Part shown: one piece after another, positions 7,740-14,549 of the stretch
Position numbering within the stretch: position 1 is the stretch's first letter
Layout of the letters: each line of letters begins with the position of its first letter
Assembly (NCBI RefSeq): GCF_901538265.1
Contig: NZ_LR593886.1
Location: 124,001 to 188,000, forward strand
DNA length: 64,000 bases
Source of the DNA: Gemmata massiliana
Lineage (GTDB): Bacteria; Planctomycetota; Planctomycetia; Gemmatales; Gemmataceae
Direction: 5' to 3'
Program-made: the position numbers and the translations under genes
Notes under the pieces: generated by a model
Seen by the model: the letters and a program-made list of their open reading frames with translations, nothing else
Told to the model about the DNA's origin: nothing
Databases searched by the model: none

Positions 7740-7794
7740 TGTGATAATATCACAAAACCCTGCAAAAGCAATGTCCGGTTATCACATTATCACA
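7740..7794. promoter_or_regulatory. Repeated TGTGATA operator of the TA operon
   Basis: Four copies of a 7-mer occur: TGTGATA (7740-7746) and TATCACA (7748-7754) form an inverted pair around one base, and TATCACA occurs twice more in direct orientation (7780-7786 and 7788-7794). The first pair covers the predicted -10 of the toxin promoter. This is the arrangement of an autorepressed operator. Confidence 0.7.
7744..7771 (-). promoter_or_regulatory. Predicted promoter of the TA operon
   Basis: On the minus strand, -35 TTGCTT (7771-7766) and -10 TATTAT (7749-7744) are 16 bp apart, about 55 bp upstream of the toxin ATG. The -10 lies inside the inverted operator repeat. Confidence 0.55.
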
Positions 7795-8081
7795 GACGGT
7801 CCGTACTCTTAGAGGTTCGCACCGAGAAAAAGATGCAAAGGCGACCGAACGCGAATTCGATTCGTTGCGCCTATTCGATGTGTTTTCTGCCAAAGCACTT
7901 AGGCTTTTCTGTCGCGAGTATCGTCGCCTGTAAAACCCAATAATCGACGTAGCCCTTACTCCCACGGCATTTGCGCGCCCTTCCGCGAGCGGTAGCCCGA
8001 TCCAGGGTGCGGGCCGACGTGAGCGGTGAAGGGCATCGGCGCAAGTGCTGGCCGTCGAAGGGACTGGGGAACGCGAGCGGT

Positions 8082-8270
8082 TCATTGCCTTGCCCAGCGT
8101 GGAAGGTGTGGCTTCTCGCTCGTGGCGTAATACGTCATGACCTCGTTGCAGCACTTCGGCCAACCTTGGCTCAAGAACGTGGCCACATCCGCGGCCGAAC
8201 ACTCGACGACTTGATGACACGTGGTGCACCCGACCATGCCGATCGGGGTCGGTTCGGAATTCGTTGACAT
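8082..8270 (-). CDS. Small zinc-ribbon-like protein
   Basis: A 62-residue protein from the ATG at 8270. It holds a Cys-x-x-Cys pair (VGCTTCHQVVEC) and a later CC pair (GWPKCCNEVM), consistent with one small metal-binding module. An in-frame GTG at 8300 overlaps the stop of the upstream ArsR gene by 4 bp (GTGA) and would give 72 residues with translational coupling; the choice between the two starts is open. It is the distal gene of the regulator pair, so it could be a metal-sensing or trafficking partner (inference). Confidence 0.6.
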   Translation of the reverse strand: MSTNSEPTPIGMVGCTTCHQVVECSAADVATFLSQGWPKCCNEVMTYYATSEKPHLPRWARQ

Positions 8271-8296
8271 GGGCGGGGCTCGGAGAGGGGAGAGCG

Positions 8297-8620
8297 TCAC
8301 TCCAAAGGTAGCACAACTTTAGCCCCGGACGAGTGCGCCAGTTCGAGTATCGTGCCCTTCACGGCGGCGCCCACGAGGGAGTAGATCACGTACCGGCCAT
8401 CCTTCTCGGTGGTCACCAACTCAGCATCCCGCATGATCTTTAGGTGGTGCGACACGTTCACCATCTCGGCCCCAGTCTCGCGCGCGAGGTTCGTCACCGT
8501 CTGCGCTCCCGTGGCGAGGACGCTGATCAGAGCCAAGCGTGTCGGCTCACCGAGCGCGGCGTACCAGTCCGTCAGAGGATTGGGTGCGGATTTCGGTTCG
8601 GGAGAGGATTTCTTCGCCAT
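8297..8620 (-). CDS. ArsR-family transcriptional regulator (copy A)
   Basis: A 107-residue winged-helix regulator. 'ALGEPTRLALISVLATGAQTV' leads into the DNA-reading helices 'ETGAEMVNVSHHLKIMRDAELV', then the wing 'TTEKDGRYVIYSL'. No ELCVCDL-type metal site cysteines are present. The domain ends with a strand 'SSGAKVVLPLE' shared with copy B. It lies 34 bp downstream of copy B in the same direction and overlaps the zinc-ribbon gene, so the three probably form an operon. Confidence 0.85.
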   Translation of the reverse strand: MAKKSSPEPKSAPNPLTDWYAALGEPTRLALISVLATGAQTVTNLARETGAEMVNVSHHLKIMRDAELVTTEKDGRYVIYSLVGAAVKGTILELAHSSGAKVVLPLE

Positions 8621-8654
8621 TGTGTCCGTCGAGGGTTCGGTGTAGGTTAGGCGC

Positions 8655-8963
8655 TCATTCGAGCGGGACGCGGATTTGGATCCCGGAGGGGTGTGTTAGT
8701 TCGAGTCGATTCCCACTTACGGCGGCGTTGACGAGCGAGTAGTTCATGAATCGCCCATCTCGTTCGACGCTCACCAGCTCGACATCCTTCAACACGCTCA
8801 AATGGTGCGAGATGTTCACGATCTCTGTGCCCAGTTCACGGGCTAACACGGTCACGGTCTGAGTTCCGGCGGCGAGCTTACGCATGATCGCCAAGCGTGT
8901 CGGTTCACCGAGGGCAACCAACCAATTGGCCTGAGATCTTAACTCGGCAGAGGGCTTCGGCAT
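8655..8963 (-). CDS. ArsR-family transcriptional regulator (copy B)
   Basis: A 102-residue paralog of the adjacent regulator. It shares 'ALGEPTRLAI', 'TQTVTVLARELGTEIVNISH', the wing 'SVERDGRFMNYSL' and the C-terminal 'SGIQIRVPLE'. The same gap-free architecture in both copies indicates tandem duplication followed by divergence. Target genes are unknown, and no cysteine-based metal site is visible. The ATG at 8963 is preferred to a GTG one codon upstream. Confidence 0.85.
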   Translation of the reverse strand: MPKPSAELRSQANWLVALGEPTRLAIMRKLAAGTQTVTVLARELGTEIVNISHHLSVLKDVELVSVERDGRFMNYSLVNAAVSGNRLELTHPSGIQIRVPLE

Positions 8964-8994
8964 CACGTCCTAGGGGTTTGTTCGGGCGAACGGT

Positions 8995-9222
8995 TCACTT
9001 CTTCGGCTTCTTCTGGGATGTGGATACCAAATCATCGAACACCGCGAGCGACACGCCCAATACGTGCGCGAGCTTCAGCACCGTGCGCCACGATGGATCG
9101 CCGGCGCCCTGTTCGAGTCGGGCGAGTCCGGCAACGCTCATACCGACCTTCCGCGCTAGTTCCTGTTGGGTCATGCCCGCGTTGGCTCGCAGGCCCTGGA
9201 GGATGGTTCCGAATTCGGTCAT
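8995..9222 (-). CDS. XRE-family regulator (copy A)
   Basis: A 75-residue, nearly minimal helix-turn-helix protein. 'MTEFGTILQGLRANAGMTQQ' opens the fold, followed by 'VGMSVAGLARLEQGAGDPSW' and a Lys/Pro tail (TSQKKPKK). It lies 20 bp downstream of copy B in the same direction. A longer open frame extends upstream but covers copy B's gene out of frame, so the ATG at 9222 is the supported start. Confidence 0.8.
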   Translation of the reverse strand: MTEFGTILQGLRANAGMTQQELARKVGMSVAGLARLEQGAGDPSWRTVLKLAHVLGVSLAVFDDLVSTSQKKPKK

Positions 9223-9242
9223 TGCACGTCTGTGTGCTGGAG

Positions 9243-9503
9243 TTACTTCTTCCCCTTCGGCTTCTTCGGGGCGGGCGACTCTTCCATCGGCTCCGCTTCG
9301 GGTTCCTCGAAATCGAATTCTGCGACCGAGACACTCAGTGCTCTCGCTAGTGCCCGAACCGTGTTCCACGTAGGATCGCCTTCGCCTTGTTCCAGTTTGG
9401 CGATGGTAGAAAGGCTGAGATTCGCCGCACGTGCCAACCCCTCTTGGGTCATCTTGGCGCGCTTGCGGATCGCCTTGAGTCTGTCGGCAAATCCTCCGGC
9501 CAT
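9243..9503 (-). CDS. XRE-family regulator (copy B)
   Basis: An 86-residue helix-turn-helix protein (RLKAIRKRAKMTQEGLARAA, then LSTIAKLEQGEGDPTWNTV) with an acidic-then-basic tail ending APKKPKGKK. It is a clear paralog of copy A: both carry 'LEQG.GDP.W.TV..LA..L.VS'. The ATG at 9503 fits the family start and has GGGAAG upstream; an in-frame ATG at 9521 would add six residues. The two genes form a second tandem regulator pair next to the ArsR pair. Confidence 0.8.
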   Translation of the reverse strand: MAGGFADRLKAIRKRAKMTQEGLARAANLSLSTIAKLEQGEGDPTWNTVRALARALSVSVAEFDFEEPEAEPMEESPAPKKPKGKK

Positions 9504-9604
9504 CACCACTTCCCGTTGCATGATCGAATCCAAAGGGGTGTCGACGAAACTCTACCGGGAATCTTCGCAGGGGGCAGGGGGATCTTAAAATTTCCGGAAT
9601 AGGC

Positions 9605-9633
9605 TTGCTCAAGTAGTAAATCTCTCCTACCAT
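9605..9633 (+). promoter_or_regulatory. Candidate promoter of the small-protein operon
   Basis: TTGCTC and TACCAT are spaced 17 bp apart, about 145 bp upstream of the ATG at 9779. The -10 is only a partial match. Confidence 0.3.
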
Positions 9634-9725
9634 CTCGTTCGTACCCGTTAGCATGATCGCGCTGATTGTTCCGGTTACACGCCCTCCTGTGAGGCGCCGG
9701 GCAACTGCGCGCTCTGAGATCACAA

Positions 9726-9743
9726 GCGGCCCGCGCGGGCCGC
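9726..9743. repeat. 18-bp GC palindrome in leader
   Basis: GCGGCCCGC and its exact reverse complement lie back to back, 36 bp upstream of the ATG at 9779. It may be an operator or an mRNA leader hairpin. Confidence 0.45.
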
Positions 9744-9778
9744 CCCGCTCCCGGTACGTACCCACACGAGGATCATCA

Positions 9779-10045
9779 ATGACCACTACCACGAACGCGC
9801 CCGCGAAGGGCAACACGAAGACCCGGCCGACAGTCCAGGACCGCGCCGACGAGGAAAACAAAGCGAAGCTCCTCGACGAGATCGTGCGGATCGGTGGCCT
9901 ACTGAGCCGGGTGGACCGAATGGAGACCGAACTGAATGAGGCGGGTTACTCCGGGAACGCGCCTCTCGGCGACGAGTTCAACGCGATTTCGATCGACCTC
10001 CAGGCCGCTGTCTTCGCCTACGTCCGCGCGCTGGGGCGCGGCTGA
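9779..10045 (+). CDS. Small helical protein, tandem family member 1
   Basis: An 88-residue protein. It has a Thr/Lys/Ala-rich disordered start (MTTTTNAPAKGNTKTRPTVQ), then helices 'KLLDEIVRIGGLLSRVDRME' and 'DEFNAISIDLQAAVFAYVRA'. It aligns loosely with the next two genes: a charged N-terminal tail, a leucine/methionine-rich helix and an FN-I-type second helix. No family is recognised. It is first of three same-direction genes that end at the terminator 10688. The large upstream extension of this frame lacks support. Confidence 0.65.
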   Translation: MTTTTNAPAKGNTKTRPTVQDRADEENKAKLLDEIVRIGGLLSRVDRMETELNEAGYSGNAPLGDEFNAISIDLQAAVFAYVRALGRG

Positions 10046-10075
10046 CCCACAACCACAACCACCATGAGGACGACC

Positions 10076-10312
10076 ATGAGCGCGAAGAACACCAAGTCCG
10101 CAGACCCGAAGAAGGCACGACTGTACGAGGCGATGGTTTCGATGGGCCGGCTCGTCGACGAAATGGAGCGCTGCCGTGAAGAGTACGGCGATCTGCTGGA
10201 ACAGTCGGACGGCCCAGACGGTGACGACGTTCACCCGTGGCTCAACCTGTTCAACGACATCGCGAGTCAGTACGGGCGCGAAGAGGCCCGTGAGAAGCCC
10301 CGGAAGATCTGA
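10076..10312 (+). CDS. Small helical protein, tandem family member 2
   Basis: A 78-residue acidic protein (MSAKNTKSADPKKARLYEAM, then MGRLVDEMERCREEYGDLLE, then WLNLFNDIASQYGREEAREK). It lies 30 bp after member 1 and has the same basic tail plus two-helix plan. The second ATG (10076) is preferred because GAGGACGACC directly precedes it. Function is unknown. Similar leader sequences (ACCACNACC-type repeats) precede all three genes of this set. Confidence 0.65.
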   Translation: MSAKNTKSADPKKARLYEAMVSMGRLVDEMERCREEYGDLLEQSDGPDGDDVHPWLNLFNDIASQYGREEAREKPRKI

Positions 10313-10353
10313 TTCCCAATATCCCGCACACAACCACCACGGAGACGACTGCG

Positions 10354-10662
10354 ATGAGCACTGTAGCAACCACGACGACGGGAACCGCGAAGAAGGCCAC
10401 CAAGAACGCGCCCGCCCCGAAGCCCAAAATGAGGAGGTACAATCCGGACAAGGAAAAGCTCGATAAGCTTCGGCACGCGATGGTTCAGGCCGAGAGGCTG
10501 TTGGAGACGATGGAGTTTCTTGACCAATGGTTCGGATCGCTCTACCGAATGGACGCGCGCGAGAAGCGGAGGGCGTTCCGCGCCTGGAACCGGGCATTCA
10601 ACCGCGTCGCGCGAAGTCGCGCTCACCTCGAACACGAGATCGCGATGCGCTCGCGCACCTAA
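10354..10662 (+). CDS. Small helical protein, tandem family member 3
   Basis: A 102-residue, strongly basic protein (MSTVATTTTGTAKKATKNAP, later RLLETMEFLDQWFGSLYRMD and RAFRAWNRAFNRVARSRAHL). The Ala/Lys/Pro-rich N-terminus resembles histone-tail or nucleoid-protein tails, which raises nucleic-acid binding as a possibility. CACGGAGACG lies upstream of the ATG. It ends the three-gene set 26 bp before a strong terminator. Confidence 0.65.
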   Translation: MSTVATTTTGTAKKATKNAPAPKPKMRRYNPDKEKLDKLRHAMVQAERLLETMEFLDQWFGSLYRMDAREKRRAFRAWNRAFNRVARSRAHLEHEIAMRSRT

Positions 10663-10687
10663 TCGCGACCGCAACCCGACCGCCCCA

Positions 10688-10711
10688 CGCCCGCCAATCG
10701 GCGGGCGTTTT
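10688..10711 (+). terminator. Rho-independent terminator of small-protein operon
   Basis: A perfect 8-bp GC stem (CGCCCGCC / GGCGGGCG) with loop AATC is followed by TTTTC, just downstream of the third small-protein gene. Confidence 0.85.
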
Positions 10712-10847
10712 CGTAGGTACTTGCACCGGTCGGCCGAAAACGAGTCTTGGTACGACGCTTGCTTAACACTTCTCGCGCCCCAGAGGGGCCAGCGGTCTAT
10801 CTACTTGAACTCGCGCAAAGAGGAGAGGCCGGTTAGGGATTCCAGCA

Positions 10848-11246
10848 ATGAACACTGCGACTTACAGCGAAGATGCCGGCGTTCCATCGCCGGGCGGGGC
10901 TGGGCTGAACGAGATCAAGAGTCTTGCTCTGACACTGCGCCGCGAAGAGCTTCAACACCTCATTGAGTGGCTGCACGCTCACCTGGGTACGGCCGCGACG
11001 GTGCCGGACCGATCCGCCCAACAACAGCAGGCCGGGATCGACACAGAACTAAGTGAGCGCGAATCGCTCGTGATCCGCTTAATCGCGCAGGGGCATAGCA
11101 ACAAAGAAATCGCGAGTTACCTGGGCTTATCCGTCAAGACGGCTGAAACGTACAAGGCGCGGGCTATGAGGAAGCTCGGGGCGAAAAGCCGAGTTGAACT
11201 CGTGCGGTACGCCACGCGGCAGGGGTGGCTGGTATGGGGCGTTTAG
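10848..11246 (+). CDS. GerE/LuxR-type HTH regulator without receiver
   Basis: A 132-residue protein. Residues about 66-128 are a GerE DNA-binding domain ('LSERESLVIRLIAQGHSNKE' followed by 'SYLGLSVKTAETYKARAMRK'). The N-terminal 60 residues are helical, with no phospho-receiver or ligand-binding domain. The next gene downstream is a receiver with no output domain, so the two could together act as a split NarL-type response regulator (inference). There is no adjacent histidine kinase. Confidence 0.8.
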   Translation: MNTATYSEDAGVPSPGGAGLNEIKSLALTLRREELQHLIEWLHAHLGTAATVPDRSAQQQQAGIDTELSERESLVIRLIAQGHSNKEIASYLGLSVKTAETYKARAMRKLGAKSRVELVRYATRQGWLVWGV

Positions 11247-11387
11247 GCCGCCTTTTACTGTTGCGTCGTGCGGCGCGGGTGCTAGGTCGCGGCCCTCGTG
11301 CTAGGGAGGGAATAGCGAGCTAGTTTCACGTCAGGGATTTTCCGGGCGTAAAATGTTGGGAATCGCCCGCCGCGCTCCCGGTGCAAT

Positions 11388-11969
11388 ATGGTCACGGCGA
11401 TCGAGGCCCTTGCCGAACAGGACATCCGGGCTTTCCTCACGGGCCTTCGGGAGCGCACCGATACAATCCGGCACACGCGCGCCATCCACTTGGCCGAACT
11501 GAGACGCGCGATTGAGTCGTCGCACCAGCTGTTGCGTGCGACTAGAGCTTCGCTAGCTGGCTTCAGACTCTCCAGCTTCGAGCCGATCGGGACCGCGGCG
11601 CGACCCGCTCTCCGTGTGCTGGTTGTCGATGACGATGCGGACACGGCCACGAGTACCGCCGAGCTGCTCACGCTCTACGGGTTCCGGGCGGAATGGCATA
11701 CCGACGGCCGTGCGGCCGTCCGCGCGATCCGGGGCAATCCGCCCGACATAGTTCTCACCGACATTCTCATGCCCGACGTGAGCGGCTTCGAGATCGCACG
11801 GGCGGTCCGGGAATCGCGCGACCGCGTATTCACGGTCGCTCTGACCGGGACATTTGGAGCCGCGCTGCGAACGGCTGAAGGGGCCGGGTTCGACGCGATC
11901 GTGACAAAGCCCGCCGAGCCGGACGCGCTTGTTGCGCTACTCCGGCAATTCCAGCGCACGTTGATGTGA
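11388..11969 (+). CDS. Receiver-domain protein with N-terminal helix
   Basis: A 193-residue protein. Residues 1-60 form an Arg/Leu-rich helical region. A CheY-type receiver (about 74-190) follows, with an acidic pocket VVDDD (79-83), phospho-acceptor Asp125 (DIVLTDILMPD), Thr153 and Lys174 (VTKP). No output domain is present. It lies 140 bp downstream of the GerE gene and probably forms a functional unit with it or with an unlinked kinase. Confidence 0.8.
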   Translation: MVTAIEALAEQDIRAFLTGLRERTDTIRHTRAIHLAELRRAIESSHQLLRATRASLAGFRLSSFEPIGTAARPALRVLVVDDDADTATSTAELLTLYGFRAEWHTDGRAAVRAIRGNPPDIVLTDILMPDVSGFEIARAVRESRDRVFTVALTGTFGAALRTAEGAGFDAIVTKPAEPDALVALLRQFQRTLM

Positions 11970-12491
11970 TCGCCGCGCTTCAAGTCTCTCCCGCTAGGCA
12001 CCCGTACTAAAAGTTGCTCTAATACCACCGGTTCATAACCCGCCCGGTGACAGGGGCGTCAGGCTGTTCCCCGTTCCGCAATGGCCGTAGCTACTGTCAT
12101 GGGATCAGGCGCGAGTGCCCGACCTCCTGCATCGTCACAACCGCGTCCGTCGGGGCGTTCTCCTCGTGGTACGGCCCCGACCTCTGCCCGACGGCCGGGC
12201 ACAAGGGTTACCTGCCCAGCCGATTTTCTTGTCCGCAAGTTCCATTGTCGCGCACTGACACCCATAGCATTTACTGTCCGGATGGTCCGCCCGGTAACAG
12301 GGGCGTCAGGCTGTGGGGTTCATGCGGCCGCTGTTATGGGGTAAGGCGCGAGTACCCGGCACTGCTCCGATAACGATTCTCAGCCGCAACCGCGTCAGTC
12401 TGGGGGCTCCTACCATCGGGGGCCGCCCCGATCTCTGCCCGCATCGGCCGGGCAAAAGGGAGGCAGTTCCCAGCCGACTTTTGTTTGTGTC
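11970..12491. other. Non-coding region carrying a duplicated block
   Basis: About 520 bp contain no supported gene. Most of it consists of the two copies of an imperfect direct repeat, annotated separately. Confidence 0.55.
12041..12233. repeat. Direct repeat block, copy 1 (about 193 bp)
   Basis: It begins CGCCCGGTGACAGGGGCGTC and ends near TTTTCTTGTCC. It shares a scattered but collinear series of motifs with copy 2: the start, GGCGCGAGTRCCCG, CCGCGTC, CCCCGA-CTCTGCCCG, GGCCGGGCA and CCCAGCCGA-TTT. The differences do not preserve a reading frame, so the conservation looks like DNA or RNA rather than protein. Confidence 0.65.
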
Positions 12492-12492
12492 C
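12288..12492. repeat. Direct repeat block, copy 2 (about 205 bp)
   Basis: It begins CGCCCGGTAACAGGGGCGTC, 247 bp after copy 1, and runs up to the stop of the lipoprotein gene on the other strand. Small insertions relative to copy 1 fall in the interior. Confidence 0.65.
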
Positions 12493-12884
12493 TAGCGGCC
12501 TTGTACAGTGGCGGCCTTGATTCGACGAAGGAACTCGGCATCCTTCTCGCGCAGTTCCTTTTTGGGCCACGGCCCGATCGCGAAGTGCCCGTAGCTGAAC
12601 GCCCCGGCCCCTAGCTCGTTGACGTGCTCCGTTGCAGCGCTGCTGCCCCGGCAGAGGACTACCAGAACGGACGGTGAGCTGGCCTTCACCTCATTCTCGT
12701 AGAACCCGGCCGCGATCGCCTCATCGGTGGTGTTGCGCGTGTCCAGCTCCGCAACCGCTTTGATCCCCTTCTGCTCCAAGTGCTCCACGAGATTCTTGTG
12801 CGTCCAGTTCGAGGGCGGGGCTACTCGACTTCCTCCGCACCCCGAAGCAACAACGAGCAGTAGGCCACAAACCCCGCATCGCAT
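12492..12884 (-). CDS. Putative lipoprotein
   Basis: A 130-residue protein. The N-terminus MRCGVCGLLLVVASGCGG has a hydrophobic stretch and a lipobox ending ASG-Cys16, so the mature protein is probably lipid-anchored. The rest is a small alpha/beta domain with 'HLEQKGIKAVAELDTRNTTD' and 'EVKASSPSVLVVLCRGS', and no recognised family. The ATG at 12884 is chosen for its AGGTGA site and signal sequence. Its 3' end abuts repeat copy 2. Confidence 0.65.
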   Translation of the reverse strand: MRCGVCGLLLVVASGCGGSRVAPPSNWTHKNLVEHLEQKGIKAVAELDTRNTTDEAIAAGFYENEVKASSPSVLVVLCRGSSAATEHVNELGAGAFSYGHFAIGPWPKKELREKDAEFLRRIKAATVQGR

Positions 12885-13076
12885 GTCATCACCTCGCTCC
12901 CGGACCGTGACCGTCGGCCCCAAGCCGTCGAGGTGACTTGCGAATCAAACCGCGCGCCAATTCCGGGTACAAGTTGTTCCTGATTCGCTACGCCCTTTCG
13001 CTCCTCGTGACGCTGGTATAGGATCGCTCCTTGTGGCGCGCTGTTGCGTCGCATTCACACTTCGGAGGATCTGTAC

Positions 13077-13358
13077 ATGATCGACAGCACAGCCGAAACG
13101 CTTCCCGCTTTGGCGAAGCGGCTCGGCAAACGGCGAATGACGGTCTGGAACTGGGTGACGAAAGGGATCACGGTTGGCAACCGAAAGGTGAAGCTCGCCG
13201 CGGTCCGGGTCGGGCGACAATGGTGCGTGGCACCTGACTGGTACGAGCAGTTCGTAAAGGACTGCAACCCCGAACTGCCCGCACTACCAGAGTCGCCCTC
13301 AGCCGAACAACGACGGCTCAAGGCGGAGCAGATCCGCGCGAAAGCCCTCATTGGGTGA
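13077..13358 (+). CDS. DUF1580-like DNA-binding protein
   Basis: A 93-residue helix-turn-helix protein. 'TLPALAKRLGKRRMTVWNWV' is followed by 'KVKLAAVRVGRQWCVAPDWY'. The pattern (HTH, then a V-K-L-E/A-A-V-R-x-G strand that senses the target) matches planctomycete DUF1580 proteins, often found with mobile or phage genes. The ATG at 13077 has GGAGG 10 bp upstream. Likely an excisionase-type regulator of the accessory block. Confidence 0.65.
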   Translation: MIDSTAETLPALAKRLGKRRMTVWNWVTKGITVGNRKVKLAAVRVGRQWCVAPDWYEQFVKDCNPELPALPESPSAEQRRLKAEQIRAKALIG

Positions 13359-13422
13359 ACGTTCGTGAAGTGTGTATGGCGCCCACTCATTCGCAGTCGG
13401 AGCGTATAATTCCCGGGAAATT

Positions 13423-13466
13423 TGACGTGATAGCTTGTACATCACGATAAGGCGTATTGACGCCTT
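13423..13466 (+). promoter_or_regulatory. Candidate promoter with embedded operator and hairpin
   Basis: -35 TTGACG (13423-13428) and -10-like GATAAG (13446-13451 region) are spaced about 18 bp. The inverted repeat CGTGAT (13426-13431) / ATCACG (13441-13446) lies between them. A hairpin AAGGCGT-ATTG-ACGCCTT (13449-13466) follows at the expected start of transcription. Confidence 0.4.
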
Positions 13467-13586
13467 AAGTCCTTGCAATTAAGCTGTTAATGTCCGGATC
13501 GCATCAATTCGCCGGATTCTCCCACAAAATCACATACGAGGGCATGGGCGAGTCTCACGAGGACGGGTTAGCATCAACAAACGGAT

Positions 13587-13667
13587 GCTCACCGCCGCCC
13601 CGGGCGTTTCTTGGGGGCTTTGCCCCGCCGCAAACGGTAGCGAGTATTGGTTGGGCGGCTGGTGAGC
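13587..13667. repeat. Branched inverted-repeat element
   Basis: The outer stem pairs 13587-13600 (GCTCACCGCCGCCC) with 13653-13667 with one bulged base. Inside it CGTTT pairs with AAACG, and GGGGC (13614-13618) pairs with GCCCC (13622-13626) around TTT. It could be a small mobile element remnant or a structured RNA. Confidence 0.5.
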
Positions 13668-13739
13668 GCAGAATTACAAAATTCATACGCTCAACCACGA
13701 CAATTTCTTGCAGCGGAGCCGAGATTCGCCGTATTTGGG

Positions 13740-14549
13740 TCAGTGGTCGGACTTGTCGAGGCGATCCACAGGCGGCTTGTCGTCGGGTTCGTTCTTCTTG
13801 ATTTGGTTGGCGGTCCAGAGGAGCTGGCGCGCGAGGCCGTGGAGGATCTTGACTTCTTGCGGCGTGGGCAGCGATCGGCCGATCAGTTGACGCAGCGCGT
13901 GCATCAGCGAATCGCCCTTCTCGCCGAACAGGTAGCCCACCTCTGTGAGCGCCTCGCGCAGGTGCTCGAACATCCGGTTCTGGTCCACGAACGGTGCGAC
14001 TGCCCGCTCCGGTACTTCGGGCTTACCGCGAGTGTCGTTTACCGACTTCGACCACGCTTTTCGCAACTCGTAGCAGCAAATCGCGACCGCTTGAGCCAAG
14101 TTCAAGGAGCCGAAGGTGGAATCGGATGGGATGGTCACCATCCCGTGACACAGCCCGATTTCTTCGTTACTCAGGCCGTGTGGTTCCGGGCCGAAGACGA
14201 TGGCGACCGGTCCCATTTCGGCCGACGCGAGCAGTTCTGGCATCTTCTCGGCCGCGGTGCCGATGGTGCCAGAACGAAACACGCCTGCGGTCATCGACGA
14301 CGTGGCGAGGCTGAACACGCAGTCCGCGAGGGCCGCGCCGATGTCGGGCACGACGCGGGCCGCGTCGAGCACTCCGAGGCCGTGTGTCGCCATTCGGCGC
14401 GCATCGAGATCGTTGACGGAGGCGTAGGGGGCGACGAGCACCAGGTCGGAAAGTCCGAAGTTCCGCATCACGCGCGCGGTCGCGCCGAGGTTCCCCGCGT
14501 AGTGCGGGCGCACGAGAACAATTCGGCATCGGGGAAGAAGGTCCATCAT
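13740..14549 (-). CDS. trmJ: tRNA/rRNA 2'-O-methyltransferase, TrmJ/SpoU family
   Basis: A 269-residue SPOUT methyltransferase. All three SpoU motifs are visible: 'HYAGNLGATARVMRNFGL' (about 16-33), 'VFGPEPHGLSNEE' in the middle, and 'STFGSLNLAQAVAICCYEL' further on. The fold forms a trefoil knot that binds S-adenosylmethionine. TrmJ methylates the 2'-OH at position 32 of tRNAs; other SpoU members modify other sites, so the exact target is inferred. The C-terminal extension of about 100 residues is helical, as in TrmJ. Its ATG overlaps the upstream gene's stop (ATGA), so translation is probably coupled. Confidence 0.85.
   Translation of the reverse strand: MMDLLPRCRIVLVRPHYAGNLGATARVMRNFGLSDLVLVAPYASVNDLDARRMATHGLGVLDAARVVPDIGAALADCVFSLATSSMTAGVFRSGTIGTAAEKMPELLASAEMGPVAIVFGPEPHGLSNEEIGLCHGMVTIPSDSTFGSLNLAQAVAICCYELRKAWSKSVNDTRGKPEVPERAVAPFVDQNRMFEHLREALTEVGYLFGEKGDSLMHALRQLIGRSLPTPQEVKILHGLARQLLWTANQIKKNEPDDKPPVDRLDKSDH

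Larger units (their letters stand above)
7690..8081. other. Intergenic region upstream of TA operon
   Basis: Apart from the toxin promoter and operator there is no supported gene. One plus-strand open frame (7716-7943) runs through the operator and has no ribosome binding site or protein-like composition. Confidence 0.5.
9504..9778. other. Intergenic between divergent operons
   Basis: There is no gene. It contains a candidate rightward promoter (-35 TTGCTC 9605-9610, 17 bp, -10 TACCAT 9628-9633) and an 18-bp perfect GC palindrome at 9726-9743 in the presumed leader of the small-protein operon. Confidence 0.4.
13359..13739. other. Non-coding, structured intergenic region
   Basis: There is no gene. 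It holds a TTGACG-type promoter overlapping an inverted repeat (13423-13451), a 7-bp hairpin (13449-13466) and a large branched inverted repeat (13587-13667). The short plus-strand frame 13490-13801 has no start signal and continues into the antisense of trmJ. Confidence 0.5.

Noticed and set aside
7716..7943. 75-codon plus-strand frame upstream of the TA operon
   Set aside because: It runs through the operator and promoter, has no start signal and unusual codon use.
12313..12570. Short frames inside the duplicated non-coding block
   Set aside because: The frames differ between the two repeat copies, so the conservation is not at protein level.
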